A DNA stretch of 8,125 bases from assembly GCA_002839245.1 (NCBI GenBank), contig PGXR01000142.1:1-8125 (forward strand), read 5' to 3'. The notes beneath the pieces are model-generated. The model was not told where the DNA came from, ran no database searches, and worked only from the letters and a program-made list of their open reading frames with translations. Both the position numbers and the translations under genes were made by a program. This document shows positions 1-5,652 of the stretch, in pieces (the stretch's first letter is position 1; the number at the start of each line of letters is the position of its first letter). The DNA comes from Spirochaetae bacterium HGW-Spirochaetae-7. GTDB lineage: Bacteria; Spirochaetota; Spirochaetia; Treponematales; UBA12059.

Positions 1-906
1 CTGGCGATGGGTTGCCGGGAGCGGAACCGCGGCAACATACGCATTCCCGGGGACCGCCCCGCCGGCGTCTATACGGCCGGCCTCGCGCAGCGCCTCGTCA
101 ACATCGAGGGATTCGTGCCCGGCAAGGAAATAGTCGTCATCGGCTCGGGTGACATAGGCCTGATAATGGCCCGCCGCATGAGCTGGGTCGGCTGCAAGGT
201 ACACGCCGTCGTCGAGATACTGCCGTACCCGTCGGGGTTGACACGGAATATCGTCCAGTGCCTGCACGATTTCGGAATACCCCTGTACCTGTCGCACCTG
301 ACCACCAGGATCATGGGCAGGAACCGTGTCGAGGGGGTGGAGATCACGCCGATAGAGAATGGCGCGCTGAGGCACGAGAAGGCCTTCACGATACCTTGCG
401 ACACGGTACTGCTGTCCGTCGGACTCGTGCCCGAGAACGAGCTGTCGAAGATGGCCGGCGTCGAGCTCAATCCGATGACCGGCGGCCCCGTCGTCGACTC
501 GATGCTCATGACTAACGTCCCCGGCATCTTTGCCTGCGGCAATGTCCTGCATGTGCACGACCTCGTCGACTACGTCGTCGAGGAGTCCAGGCGTGCCGGC
601 GCTTACGCGGCCAGGTGGCTCAAAGGCGGTCGGCCCAAGGCCGAGGCAAGGGTCAAGACCGGCTCTAATGTCCGCTATTCCGCGCCCGGCCGCGTTGACC
701 TCGGGGCCGTCAACATGCTGTACATGAGGACGATGATAGTGAAAAACGACGCGACGCTCGAAGTCAAGGTGAACAGCCGGGTCGTCAAGAGCGTAAAGAA
801 GAAGCACATCCAGCCTTCCGAGATGCTGGCGCTCGAACTCGGCCCCGGGGACCTGGCGGCCGCCATCGGCGTCCCGGAGCCCGTCGTCGAGATTTCAATA
901 ACCTAG
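1..906 (+). CDS. NAD(P)/FAD-dependent oxidoreductase, C-terminal part (5' end outside window)
   Basis: This is a flavin-dependent pyridine-nucleotide oxidoreductase of the family encoded beside DUF1667 proteins and glycerol-3-phosphate dehydrogenase. The reading frame is open to base 1, and the first ATG (base 7) sits inside conserved family sequence (LAMGCRERNRGNIRIPG), so the gene begins upstream and this is not its start. The second nucleotide-binding site is visible as VVIGSGDIG at about bases 130-159, a Rossmann GxGxxG motif that in this fold binds NAD(P)H. A later segment, PGIFACGNVLHVHDLVDYV (about bases 517-575), corresponds to the C-terminal FAD-contact region. The FAD-binding N-terminus is missing because of the window edge. 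The protein ends in a lysine-rich tail region and a TAG stop. The DUF1667 gene follows after 26 bases and is probably in the same operon. The family is clear; the physiological electron partner is not known to me. Confidence 0.88.
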   Translation: MAMGCRERNRGNIRIPGDRPAGVYTAGLAQRLVNIEGFVPGKEIVVIGSGDIGLIMARRMSWVGCKVHAVVEILPYPSGLTRNIVQCLHDFGIPLYLSHLTTRIMGRNRVEGVEITPIENGALRHEKAFTIPCDTVLLSVGLVPENELSKMAGVELNPMTGGPVVDSMLMTNVPGIFACGNVLHVHDLVDYVVEESRRAGAYAARWLKGGRPKAEARVKTGSNVRYSAPGRVDLGAVNMLYMRTMIVKNDATLEVKVNSRVVKSVKKKHIQPSEMLALELGPGDLAAAIGVPEPVVEISIT

Positions 907-932
907 CCGGCGGCACGTACGAGGAGACAGCG

Positions 933-1331
933 ATGAGCGAAGAACTGATATGCATCACCTGCCCCATGGGCTGCCACCTTTTTATAGACAGGCCATCGGA
1001 CGGGAGCCTGGCGGTGACCGGAAACCGCTGCCCGCGGGGCCTCACGTACGCCGCCGAGGAGCTTCTGGCACCCAAGCGGATGGTCAGCGCAACCGCGGCG
1101 GTGGCCGGGCCTGGTTCGAGAGGCGGGCCCGGCAGCATAGCGCGCCTGCCCGTACGCTCGAGCGCGGCGTTTCCCAGGCATGAGGTGCCCGAGCTCCTCG
1201 CCGCGATATACTCGCTGAGAGTCAAGCTGCCCGTCGCCCGCGGAGACGTACTCATCCGCGACTTCAAGGGAAGCGGTGTCGATGTCATAGCGACGAGGAC
1301 CCTTGGGCAGGGCTTGCGGCGGGACCAGTAG
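933..1331 (+). CDS. DUF1667 family protein with four conserved cysteines
   Basis: This small protein of 132 residues begins MSEELICITCPMGCHL. Cysteines lie at residues 7, 10, 14 and 33, the last in GNRCPRG. The CxxCPxGC plus NRCPRG pattern is the signature of DUF1667 and looks like a ligand set for an iron-sulfur cluster or another metal; that role is inferred. The central part (residues about 50-75) is rich in Gly and Ala and looks like a flexible linker. The C-terminal half has the expected alternation around LPVARGDVLIRDFKGSGVDVIATR. The start is supported by GAGGAG six bases before the ATG. It follows the FAD oxidoreductase by 26 bases. In many bacteria this pair accompanies an FAD-type glycerol-3-phosphate dehydrogenase, so it may serve as an electron-transfer subunit of that system. 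Family assignment is good and function is inferred from context. Confidence 0.87.
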   Translation: MSEELICITCPMGCHLFIDRPSDGSLAVTGNRCPRGLTYAAEELLAPKRMVSATAAVAGPGSRGGPGSIARLPVRSSAAFPRHEVPELLAAIYSLRVKLPVARGDVLIRDFKGSGVDVIATRTLGQGLRRDQ

Positions 1332-1342
1332 AAGCGGATGGC

Positions 1343-1371
1343 GGGCTTCCGGCAAACGCAACCGGCGGCCC
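1343..1371 (+). terminator. Possible weak terminator after the DUF1667 gene
   Basis: Twelve bases after the DUF1667 stop an imperfect hairpin can form: GGGC (1343-1346) pairs with GCCC (1368-1371), and CCGG (1349-1352) pairs with CCGG (1362-1365), around a nine-base loop with a two-by-two internal loop. The downstream sequence is only moderately T-rich (ATTCAATTGTCTATC), with no real T tract. It sits where a transcript end would be expected, before the next three-gene unit, but the structure is not strong. The rest of the 1332-1441 gap shows no convincing promoter. Confidence 0.3.
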
Positions 1372-1441
1372 ATTCAATTGTCTATCTGATCGGATGTCCC
1401 CGGACGGGATGCAAAAATAAGCAGCAAAGACTGGAGCTTGT

Positions 1442-1783
1442 ATGGAAAATGGACCGTCGGTGGCCTCGCAGGTCATCATATCGATCATCCCCATAGTCGG
1501 AATCGTGATGGGTTGCGTCGTCGTGTTCTTCTACATCCTGTGGGTACACCGAGAACGGATGCTGATGATTGACAAAGGTACCTACCAGCCGGCGCCATTC
1601 GACCTGGATACCTTCAGCCTGCTCTCGGGAATTCTTCTCGTCGCCGTGGGAATGACGCTGACCATAGTTTTTGTCGTCGTCGGCACGTCGGCGTATACCC
1701 TGCTTGGAGGGCTGATCCCCCTCACGGTAGGAATAGCCCTTCTGGCCTTTTTCTCCCTGCGCGCAAGACAACGATCGGCATGA
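1442..1783 (+). CDS. Small three-helix membrane protein resembling DUF6249, first gene of the sigma-factor unit
   Basis: This is a 113-residue protein with three predicted membrane helices, at about residues 11-35, 58-80 and 85-106. Between helices 1 and 2 is a short charged stretch, HRERMLMIDKG (36-46), which is the pattern I associate with DUF6249-type membrane proteins found next to ECF sigma factors. There is no signal peptide cleavage site and no enzymatic motif. The start is supported by GGAG (1433-1436) five bases before the ATG. The stop codon overlaps the sigma-factor start as ATGA (1780-1783), so the two are translationally coupled. Being encoded first in the sigma/anti-sigma unit suggests a part in sensing or setting activity at the membrane, but nothing in the sequence proves this. 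The membrane-protein call is firm; the family name is moderate. Confidence 0.75.
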   Translation: MENGPSVASQVIISIIPIVGIVMGCVVVFFYILWVHRERMLMIDKGTYQPAPFDLDTFSLLSGILLVAVGMTLTIVFVVVGTSAYTLLGGLIPLTVGIALLAFFSLRARQRSA

Positions 1784-2343
1784 ACCCGATCGGACCCGAG
1801 GCGGCCGACGAGGACATTATCGCCAGGGTACTCGATGGCGACACCGATGCATTTTCAGTCCTGGTTAGGCGGTACCAGAGGCGTGTCCTCCGCCTGGGTT
1901 ACGGGTTCCTGAAGGATGCCGACGCGGCGGAAGACTTTTCCCAGGATGTATTCGTGAAGGCCTACGTGGGGCTCGCGGGATTCCAGGGGCGGTCCAGCTT
2001 TTCGACCTGGCTGACGCGCATCGCGTACAACGCCGGCATCAACGCCACCCGCAATGCCGGCCGCTACGAAGCCCTGGATTCCGATCCCGTGGATACCCGG
2101 TCGCTGTCGCCCGAAGACGAACACATCAGGGCGGAAACTGCCGCTGCCCTCAGGCGGGCGATGGCGGCGCTGCCGGAAAAGTACGCCGTGTGCCTCGACC
2201 TGTATTTCAGGGACGGCATGCGGTACGAGGATATCGGAATCGCGACCGGTTTCCCGGTCAACACGATAAAGTCGCACGTGTTCAGGGCAAAACGCGATCT
2301 GCGCAAGGCGCTCTGCGCCGAGGAGACTCGAAATGACCTGTGA
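1780..2343 (+). CDS. RNA polymerase sigma factor, ECF (sigma-70 group 4) family
   Basis: This alternative sigma factor of 187 residues is typical ECF length. Region 2 spans about residues 25-90 and includes DAAEDFSQDVFVKAY (48-62, core binding and -10 recognition) and SSFSTWLTRIAYN (72-84). Region 4 occupies about residues 125-180 and ends in a helix-turn-helix, YEDIGIATGFPVNTIKSHVFRAKRDLRKAL, that recognises the -35 element. No region 1 or 3 is present, as expected for ECF factors. No SD sequence is visible upstream, but the ATG overlaps the stop of the preceding membrane-protein gene (ATGA), so initiation probably depends on translational coupling. The anti-sigma gene starts inside the last codons (2333). 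ECF factors often transcribe their own operon, but I could not identify a matching promoter in 1332-1441. The target regulon cannot be read from this window. Confidence 0.95.
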   Translation: MNPIGPEAADEDIIARVLDGDTDAFSVLVRRYQRRVLRLGYGFLKDADAAEDFSQDVFVKAYVGLAGFQGRSSFSTWLTRIAYNAGINATRNAGRYEALDSDPVDTRSLSPEDEHIRAETAAALRRAMAALPEKYAVCLDLYFRDGMRYEDIGIATGFPVNTIKSHVFRAKRDLRKALCAEETRNDL

Positions 2344-2797
2344 ACGCTTCCTGGAACTTCTCGACGGGCTCGACAACGAAAAACCGCCCGCGGCCATGGC
2401 CGCTCATGTCCGTTCGTGCCCGGCCTGCGCGCGACGGGCCGCGGCGCTGCAATCTGCGGTGGACCTGTATCGACTGCCCGACATCGCCGGCTCGAGCAAC
2501 ATGGTCCCGAGGGTCGCGGCAATGTTGCCGTTCGTGAGCGCCCCCAGGAGATCCGTCTCGATGCGCAACTGGCTCGGCGCGGGCTTCGTGCTGCTGGTCT
2601 CCATGATCATGATACCCGGCCTGTCGGCATTCATGGTGATTGCGCCCGACTTGGGGGCGGACTTCATGGTCCCTGTCTCGCTCGTGCTCGGTTGCCTCGT
2701 CACCGCCTATTCGGGCCTTTTCGTGGTGAGCCACCTGGACGATTTTTCTAGGCGGCTCAAGGCATACCAGGGACGGCAGGCGCACAAGGCGGCCTGA
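2333..2797 (+). CDS. Membrane-bound zinc-finger anti-sigma factor
   Basis: This is a 154-residue predicted anti-sigma factor for the overlapping ECF gene. The N-terminal cytoplasmic domain has the zinc-binding anti-sigma pattern: Cys3, then His25-x3-Cys29-x2-Cys32 (AHVRSCPAC). In this family the domain clamps the sigma factor and blocks core binding. Residues 33-78 form a linker. Two membrane helices follow at about 80-103 and 111-133, then a short basic tail. The loop between the helices is only about seven residues (APDLGAD), so there is essentially no extracytoplasmic sensor domain. A signal would have to come through the membrane, a partner protein or the zinc site. The ATG at 2333 has GAGGAG seven bases upstream and overlaps the end of the sigma gene by 11 bases. 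No enzymatic motif is seen. Identification rests on the zinc motif, topology and position. Confidence 0.87.
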   Translation: MTCERFLELLDGLDNEKPPAAMAAHVRSCPACARRAAALQSAVDLYRLPDIAGSSNMVPRVAAMLPFVSAPRRSVSMRNWLGAGFVLLVSMIMIPGLSAFMVIAPDLGADFMVPVSLVLGCLVTAYSGLFVVSHLDDFSRRLKAYQGRQAHKAA

Positions 2798-2832
2798 AAG
2801 GCCGGAACGGCTCGATCGAATCGGCTGGAAAC

Positions 2833-2864
2833 AAAAAGGCGGGCGGGCCTTGCCCGTCCGCCTT
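2833..2864 (-). terminator. Rho-independent terminator of hsp20 (convergent region)
   Basis: Read on the minus strand, an AAGGCGG-A-CGGGC arm pairs with GCCCG-C-CCGCCTT across a three-base loop, with one A/C mismatch, and runs straight into TTTTT (2833-2837). This is a good intrinsic terminator for the leftward hsp20 transcript. On the plus strand the same hairpin lacks a T run, so it would end the rightward sigma/anti-sigma transcript less efficiently. Confidence 0.8.
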
Positions 2865-2883
2865 CCAGGCGACCTCCATACAC

Positions 2884-2903
2884 CGCGCCGGCAAGCCGGC
2901 GCG
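2884..2903. repeat. Perfect 9-bp inverted repeat next to the hsp20 stop
   Basis: CGCGCCGGC and its exact complement GCCGGCGCG are separated by only two bases (AA). The repeat lies five bases beyond the hsp20 stop codon and upstream, in the hsp20 direction, of the T-tailed terminator. It has no T tract of its own. It could be a transcript 3'-end stabilising hairpin, a dispersed palindromic unit, or simply a second arm of the convergent terminator region. Confidence 0.55.
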
Positions 2904-2908
2904 CTATC

Positions 2909-3487
2909 CTAGTCGCCTTCCTTGACGATTTCTATCTTGATGCCTTCGTTCGGCTCGTCCGATTCCTTGGGCGGAACCGTGATGCGAAGAATGCCGTTCC
3001 TGAACACGGCGCGAACCGCGGCTTGGTCGAATTTCTCGGCAGGCACGTAATACTTCTGCTTGTCGATGTCCTTGAGCTTGAGGCGGCGCTTGAAATAGCG
3101 GACGCCTTCTTCCGGAGCCTGGTCGAGGCCGATGCGTGCGGAAAAGACCATGTAGTCGCCCTGGAACGACAGGCTGATGTCCTTCTCGCTGAATCCTGAA
3201 AGCGCCAGCTCGAACACCATCGAGCGTTCCTGCGTCAGGAAGATGTTCATCGGCGGGTACGAGAAGTTCGGGTACCAGTCCGAATTTTCGTCCTGGTCCA
3301 TTCCGCCGAACCAGGAGCCAGGATTGGGATGCGCGCAACCAGGTCCGCCGGCTTCACCCGGGCCGAAATTGTCCTTCATCTGGTCGCCGAAGGTCTTGGC
3401 CGCTTCGAAGATCTCGTCGAGCATCGAACCGATGTCCACATACATGCGGTTGCCTTTCATAGTATTCCCCCATGAGGCGAAAATCAT
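2909..3487 (-). CDS. Small heat-shock protein, Hsp20/alpha-crystallin family
   Basis: This is an ATP-independent holdase chaperone that binds unfolding proteins in the cytoplasm. From the chosen start it has 192 residues. The N-terminal arm (1-77) is Gly-, Pro- and Asn-rich. The alpha-crystallin domain runs from about 78 to 173 and ends in the diagnostic AVFRNGILRITVPP (about 160-173). The C-terminal tail carries IKIEI (183-187), the I-x-I type motif by which these proteins assemble into oligomers. I chose ATG 3485-3487 because GGAGGGG lies just upstream. ATG at 3458-3460 (183 residues, preceded by GGGGG) and ATG at 3443-3445 are possible alternatives. The frame stays open to a TTG at 3574, but the extra residues are not Hsp20-like and there is no ribosome-binding site. 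The gene stands alone, convergent with the anti-sigma gene. Its leader folds over the SD sequence (see 3490-3510). Confidence 0.92.
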   Translation of the reverse strand: MIFASWGNTMKGNRMYVDIGSMLDEIFEAAKTFGDQMKDNFGPGEAGGPGCAHPNPGSWFGGMDQDENSDWYPNFSYPPMNIFLTQERSMVFELALSGFSEKDISLSFQGDYMVFSARIGLDQAPEEGVRYFKRRLKLKDIDKQKYYVPAEKFDQAAVRAVFRNGILRITVPPKESDEPNEGIKIEIVKEGD

Positions 3488-3489
3488 AA

Positions 3490-3510
3490 GCCCCTCCGTA
3501 CGGAGCGGGC
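3490..3510 (-). promoter_or_regulatory. SD-sequestering leader hairpin of hsp20, candidate RNA thermometer
   Basis: On the minus strand GCCC (3507-3510) pairs with GGGC (3490-3493), and CUCC (3502-3505) pairs with GGAG (3494-3497), leaving one bulged G (3506) and a GUAC tetraloop. The paired 3' arm is GGAGGGGC, which is the whole SD sequence, and only UU separates it from the AUG at 3485-3487. Two further hairpins can form upstream in the leader: GGCGGA/TCCGCC (3514-3535) and GAGCG/CGCTC (3545-3559). A series of leader hairpins with the last one hiding the SD is the architecture of heat-responsive leaders of small heat-shock genes. The pairing is seen directly; thermosensing is inference. The stem is GC-rich, lacks an obvious ROSE or fourU signature, and depends on the 3487 start being used. 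A weak promoter (TTGCTT, 17 bases, TATCTT; 3575-3603) is the only candidate upstream. Confidence 0.5.
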
Positions 3511-3592
3511 CAAGGCGGATCCAAGGGCGTCCGCCCGGATCAGGGAGCGCATTACGCTCGATGATCATGGACAAAAGATACGGATGCTCCCC

Positions 3593-3632
3593 AAAAAAAG
3601 CAAGCCCGGGCTTCCATGATGGAAACCCGGGC
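3593..3632 (-). terminator. Strong rho-independent terminator of the 5'-nucleotidase gene
   Basis: On the minus strand GCCCGGG (3626-3632) pairs with CCCGGGC (3604-3610), and the stem continues through a U-G pair and TTCCAT/ATGGAA to almost the full length of the hairpin. It is followed by TTGC and seven T residues (3593-3599). It lies about 40 bases beyond the 5'-nucleotidase stop codon and insulates hsp20 from that transcript. Confidence 0.9.
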
Positions 3633-3636
3633 CGCG

Positions 3637-3657
3637 AGGCGTCAGTCGCGGACGCCT
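3637..3657 (-). repeat. Second hairpin between the 5'-nucleotidase stop and its terminator
   Basis: AGGCGTC and GACGCCT form a perfect 7-bp stem with a seven-base loop, directly ahead of the main terminator in the leftward direction. It has no T tract. Two hairpins in tandem may protect the 3' end of the messenger from exonucleases; this is inference. Confidence 0.5.
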
Positions 3658-3672
3658 GCTTGACGTACGTTT

Positions 3673-5550
3673 TTACTTGGCTGGCGGGTAGAGGAGCGGG
3701 TAGTCAGTTACCTTGCCTGCCGCTGCCCAGTCTTCGGGAAGGACTTTCCAGTTGTCGTCGCGGGTAACCGTGATCGGGCCGGTCTGCTTCTCGAACCACT
3801 TGAGCATGTAGAAGCGCAGGTCCTTGGTCGTGCTCGACGTGACGAGCTTGAGCTTCTGGAGATCCTCGGCCGGCAGGCCGACTCCCTTGGTCAGGTGGCC
3901 GCCGCCGCCGGAACCGCGGTACGAGTTGATGGCTACCGAGTAGGTCTTGCCCGTTTCGAACGGCTTTCCGTCGGACATCGACATGATCGTGATGCGGGAA
4001 CCGATGGGCTTGGAGACGTCAACCGTGTACTTGATTCCAGCGACGCTGTCGTAGTTGTACGCGGCCGTCGTCGTGTCGTAGCTGTTGTACCGGGGATTGA
4101 ATATCAGCTTGCCGTCCTTGTCCATCTTGAAGGAGATCAGGTGGTCGGCAGGGCCGGTCATCGTTGCGAACTGGTTGCCGTAGGTGAATTCCATGAATTT
4201 CTTGATCTGCTCACCGGTCAGGTCCATCGTGTACATGAAGTTCTCGTACTTGTACAGGCTGAACATGTCGCGGACCTTGATGGTGCCGTCAGCCGTTGTC
4301 GGGAGGTAGGCGGTGCTGTCGAGCGGAGCCGCGAAGGATATCTGGGCCGGCTTGAGTCCCATGGCCGGGTCGGCGCAGAGTTCGAGCTGGATGCGGTGGA
4401 TCAGGTCGACGAAGGCGGAGTCGCCGAAAAGCGCTTCGTCGCTCGTAATCTTGCCGACCATCTTGCCTATCGGACGCTCGACCCATGCCATAAGGTCGGC
4501 CTTGGCGGGCTCGAACTTAGCCAGGAAGGCGGAATCGGCGGCCACGCCCTTGAGCGGGGTCAGCGAACCGGTGATGCTCTTGGTCCAGGTTTTCGCCTTC
4601 TTGTCCCACTGGAGGCTGATCTCGACGACAGGGATGGCAGCGGCTCCTGCGAGCCCGCCGTATATCGGGACGATCTTGCCAGATGGATCCTTGACGTCGA
4701 CGGTCTTGGTCTTGGCTACGGGGTCGTATCCCTTGCCTTCCCAGCCGGCGTGGTCGTGGCCGACGAAGATGAAGTCGAACCCCGGTACGCGCTCGACAAC
4801 CAGCTGGCTCGGATTCTCGTTTTTGGGCGTGTCGGCGGTCTGCCCGCCGTAGGTATAGTCGACGCCAGCGTGGAAAAGGCCGATCAAGATGTCCGGCTTC
4901 TCCTTTGCCTGGATGATGGGCACCCATTTCCTGGCGGTATCGACCATGTCGAGGACGTCCATGCCTGACCAGAACGCCTTTGGCAGCTGTTCGGTGATCT
5001 TGGGCTGGGTCAGGCCGAGGATGGCGATCTTGACGCCCTGGCGGGTAATGACCGCGTACGGCGGGAAGTACGGTTCGTCAGTGCCTTCCTTGACGATGTT
5101 TGCGCATATCATCGGCGCCTTGACTTCCTTGACGAGCTTGTCGTAGACCGGGTGGCCCGCCTCGATGTCGTGGTTGCCGACGGTGACGACGTCGTACTGC
5201 AGGTAGTTGAGCACTTCGCCCCAGATGTGCGGTACGTCGGTCTTCTGGAAATTATAGTAGTAGACGGTCGGCTGGCCCTGGAGCACGTCGCCGTCGTCGA
5301 GCAGTACGACGTCGCCCTTGGCGCGATTCTCGGCCACGAGCGTCGCGACCTGCGCCATCGAGGTGTCCAGCGCCTTACCGGTGATGAAGTTGTACGGGAA
5401 GATGGCGCCATGCACGTCGGTGGTCTCTATGAAGGTGATCTTGAGCGGAACCTCGGCAAATTTGTCGAATGGGTGAGCGCACGAGGCGATCGATGACGCG
5501 AGCGCGAACACGGCAAGTGCCATGAACGCCGCCTTGAATACTTTTCTCAT
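3673..5550 (-). CDS. 5'-nucleotidase / 2',3'-cyclic phosphodiesterase family lipoprotein (UshA/CpdB-like)
   Basis: This is a predicted envelope-anchored metallophosphoesterase of 625 residues that removes phosphate from external nucleotides or nucleotide sugars. The N-terminus is a lipoprotein signal: basic MRK, a hydrophobic run, and lipobox IAS-Cys24. The catalytic metallophosphatase domain (about 36-300) shows every expected metal motif: TTDVHG (Asp45, His47), GDVLQG (Asp88), GNHD (Asn126, His127), His227 in GLFHAGV, and GHDH (264-267). The C-terminal 5'-nucleotidase domain (about 370-600) contains the substrate-pocket segment NSYRGSGGGG. That segment looks closer to CpdB-type cyclic phosphodiesterases than to E. 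coli UshA, so exact substrate is left open. The start has an ideal AAGGAGG (5556-5562) five bases upstream. The gene is monocistronic, with its own promoter and a strong terminator. Released nucleosides and phosphate would be taken up for salvage. Confidence 0.93.
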   Translation of the reverse strand: MRKVFKAAFMALAVFALASSIASCAHPFDKFAEVPLKITFIETTDVHGAIFPYNFITGKALDTSMAQVATLVAENRAKGDVVLLDDGDVLQGQPTVYYYNFQKTDVPHIWGEVLNYLQYDVVTVGNHDIEAGHPVYDKLVKEVKAPMICANIVKEGTDEPYFPPYAVITRQGVKIAILGLTQPKITEQLPKAFWSGMDVLDMVDTARKWVPIIQAKEKPDILIGLFHAGVDYTYGGQTADTPKNENPSQLVVERVPGFDFIFVGHDHAGWEGKGYDPVAKTKTVDVKDPSGKIVPIYGGLAGAAAIPVVEISLQWDKKAKTWTKSITGSLTPLKGVAADSAFLAKFEPAKADLMAWVERPIGKMVGKITSDEALFGDSAFVDLIHRIQLELCADPAMGLKPAQISFAAPLDSTAYLPTTADGTIKVRDMFSLYKYENFMYTMDLTGEQIKKFMEFTYGNQFATMTGPADHLISFKMDKDGKLIFNPRYNSYDTTTAAYNYDSVAGIKYTVDVSKPIGSRITIMSMSDGKPFETGKTYSVAINSYRGSGGGGHLTKGVGLPAEDLQKLKLVTSSTTKDLRFYMLKWFEKQTGPITVTRDDNWKVLPEDWAAAGKVTDYPLLYPPAK

Positions 5551-5572
5551 TGCTTCCTCCTTGAAAAGATTC

Positions 5573-5590
5573 CTCCCCGGGTCCGGGGAG
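5573..5590 (-). promoter_or_regulatory. Hairpin at the 5' end of the 5'-nucleotidase messenger
   Basis: CTCCCCGG and CCGGGGAG are perfect complements separated by two bases, giving a 7-bp GC stem with a four-base loop. If the promoter at 5600-5628 is used, transcription would start at about 5592-5594, so the hairpin would sit at the very 5' end of the RNA, ten bases above the SD sequence. A 5'-terminal stem of this kind can protect messenger RNA from decay. It is also followed by AATCTTTTC, so an alternative reading is a modest terminator for the upstream TPR/kinase-remnant operon. Confidence 0.5.
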
Positions 5591-5599
5591 GGGGTACAG

Positions 5600-5628
5600 A
5601 GTATAAACCCGAAACGTCCGTCCGTGAA
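5600..5628 (-). promoter_or_regulatory. Sigma-70-type promoter for the 5'-nucleotidase gene
   Basis: On the minus strand the -35 box TTCACG (5623-5628) and the -10 box TATACT (5600-5605) are separated by exactly 17 bases. The -10 matches consensus at five of six positions and the -35 at four of six. It lies 50 bases upstream of the start codon. This is the clearest promoter in the window. Confidence 0.6.
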
Positions 5629-5645
5629 GCGAAAGATGGACGTTT
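5612..5645. repeat. Inverted repeat spanning the 5'-nucleotidase promoter, possible operator
   Basis: AAACGTCC (5612-5619) and GGACGTTT (5638-5645) are perfect complements with an 18-base gap. One arm lies in the promoter spacer and the other just upstream of the -35 box, so a protein bound to both would cover the -35 region. As RNA it could also form a stem ending the TPR/kinase-remnant transcript, but no T tract follows. The inverted repeat is seen directly; an operator role is inference. Confidence 0.4.
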
Positions 5646-5652
5646 AGTCGAT

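Noticed and set aside
1351..1389. Possible ECF-type self-promoter (GCAACC ... TCTGA) ahead of the sigma unit
   Set aside because: The spacing is about 21 bases, too long for an ECF promoter, and the -35 match is poor.
1855..2397. 180-codon minus-strand open frame opposite the ECF sigma gene
   Set aside because: It shows no family resemblance, while the plus-strand frame is a clear sigma factor with regions 2 and 4.
3488..3574. N-terminal extension of hsp20 to a TTG at 3572-3574
   Set aside because: The extra 29 residues do not resemble Hsp20, there is no SD sequence before the TTG, and the stretch forms leader hairpins instead.
3488..3600. CIRCE operator for HrcA control of hsp20
   Set aside because: No TTAGCACTC/GAGTGCTAA-type inverted repeat is present; the inverted repeats found are shorter and of different sequence.
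3895..4968. Long 357-codon plus-strand open frame opposite the 5'-nucleotidase gene
   Set aside because: It is the mirror of a well-supported GC-rich gene on the minus strand. The protein is Val/Gly/Arg/Asp-rich without any recognisable motif, and long antisense frames are expected at this base composition.
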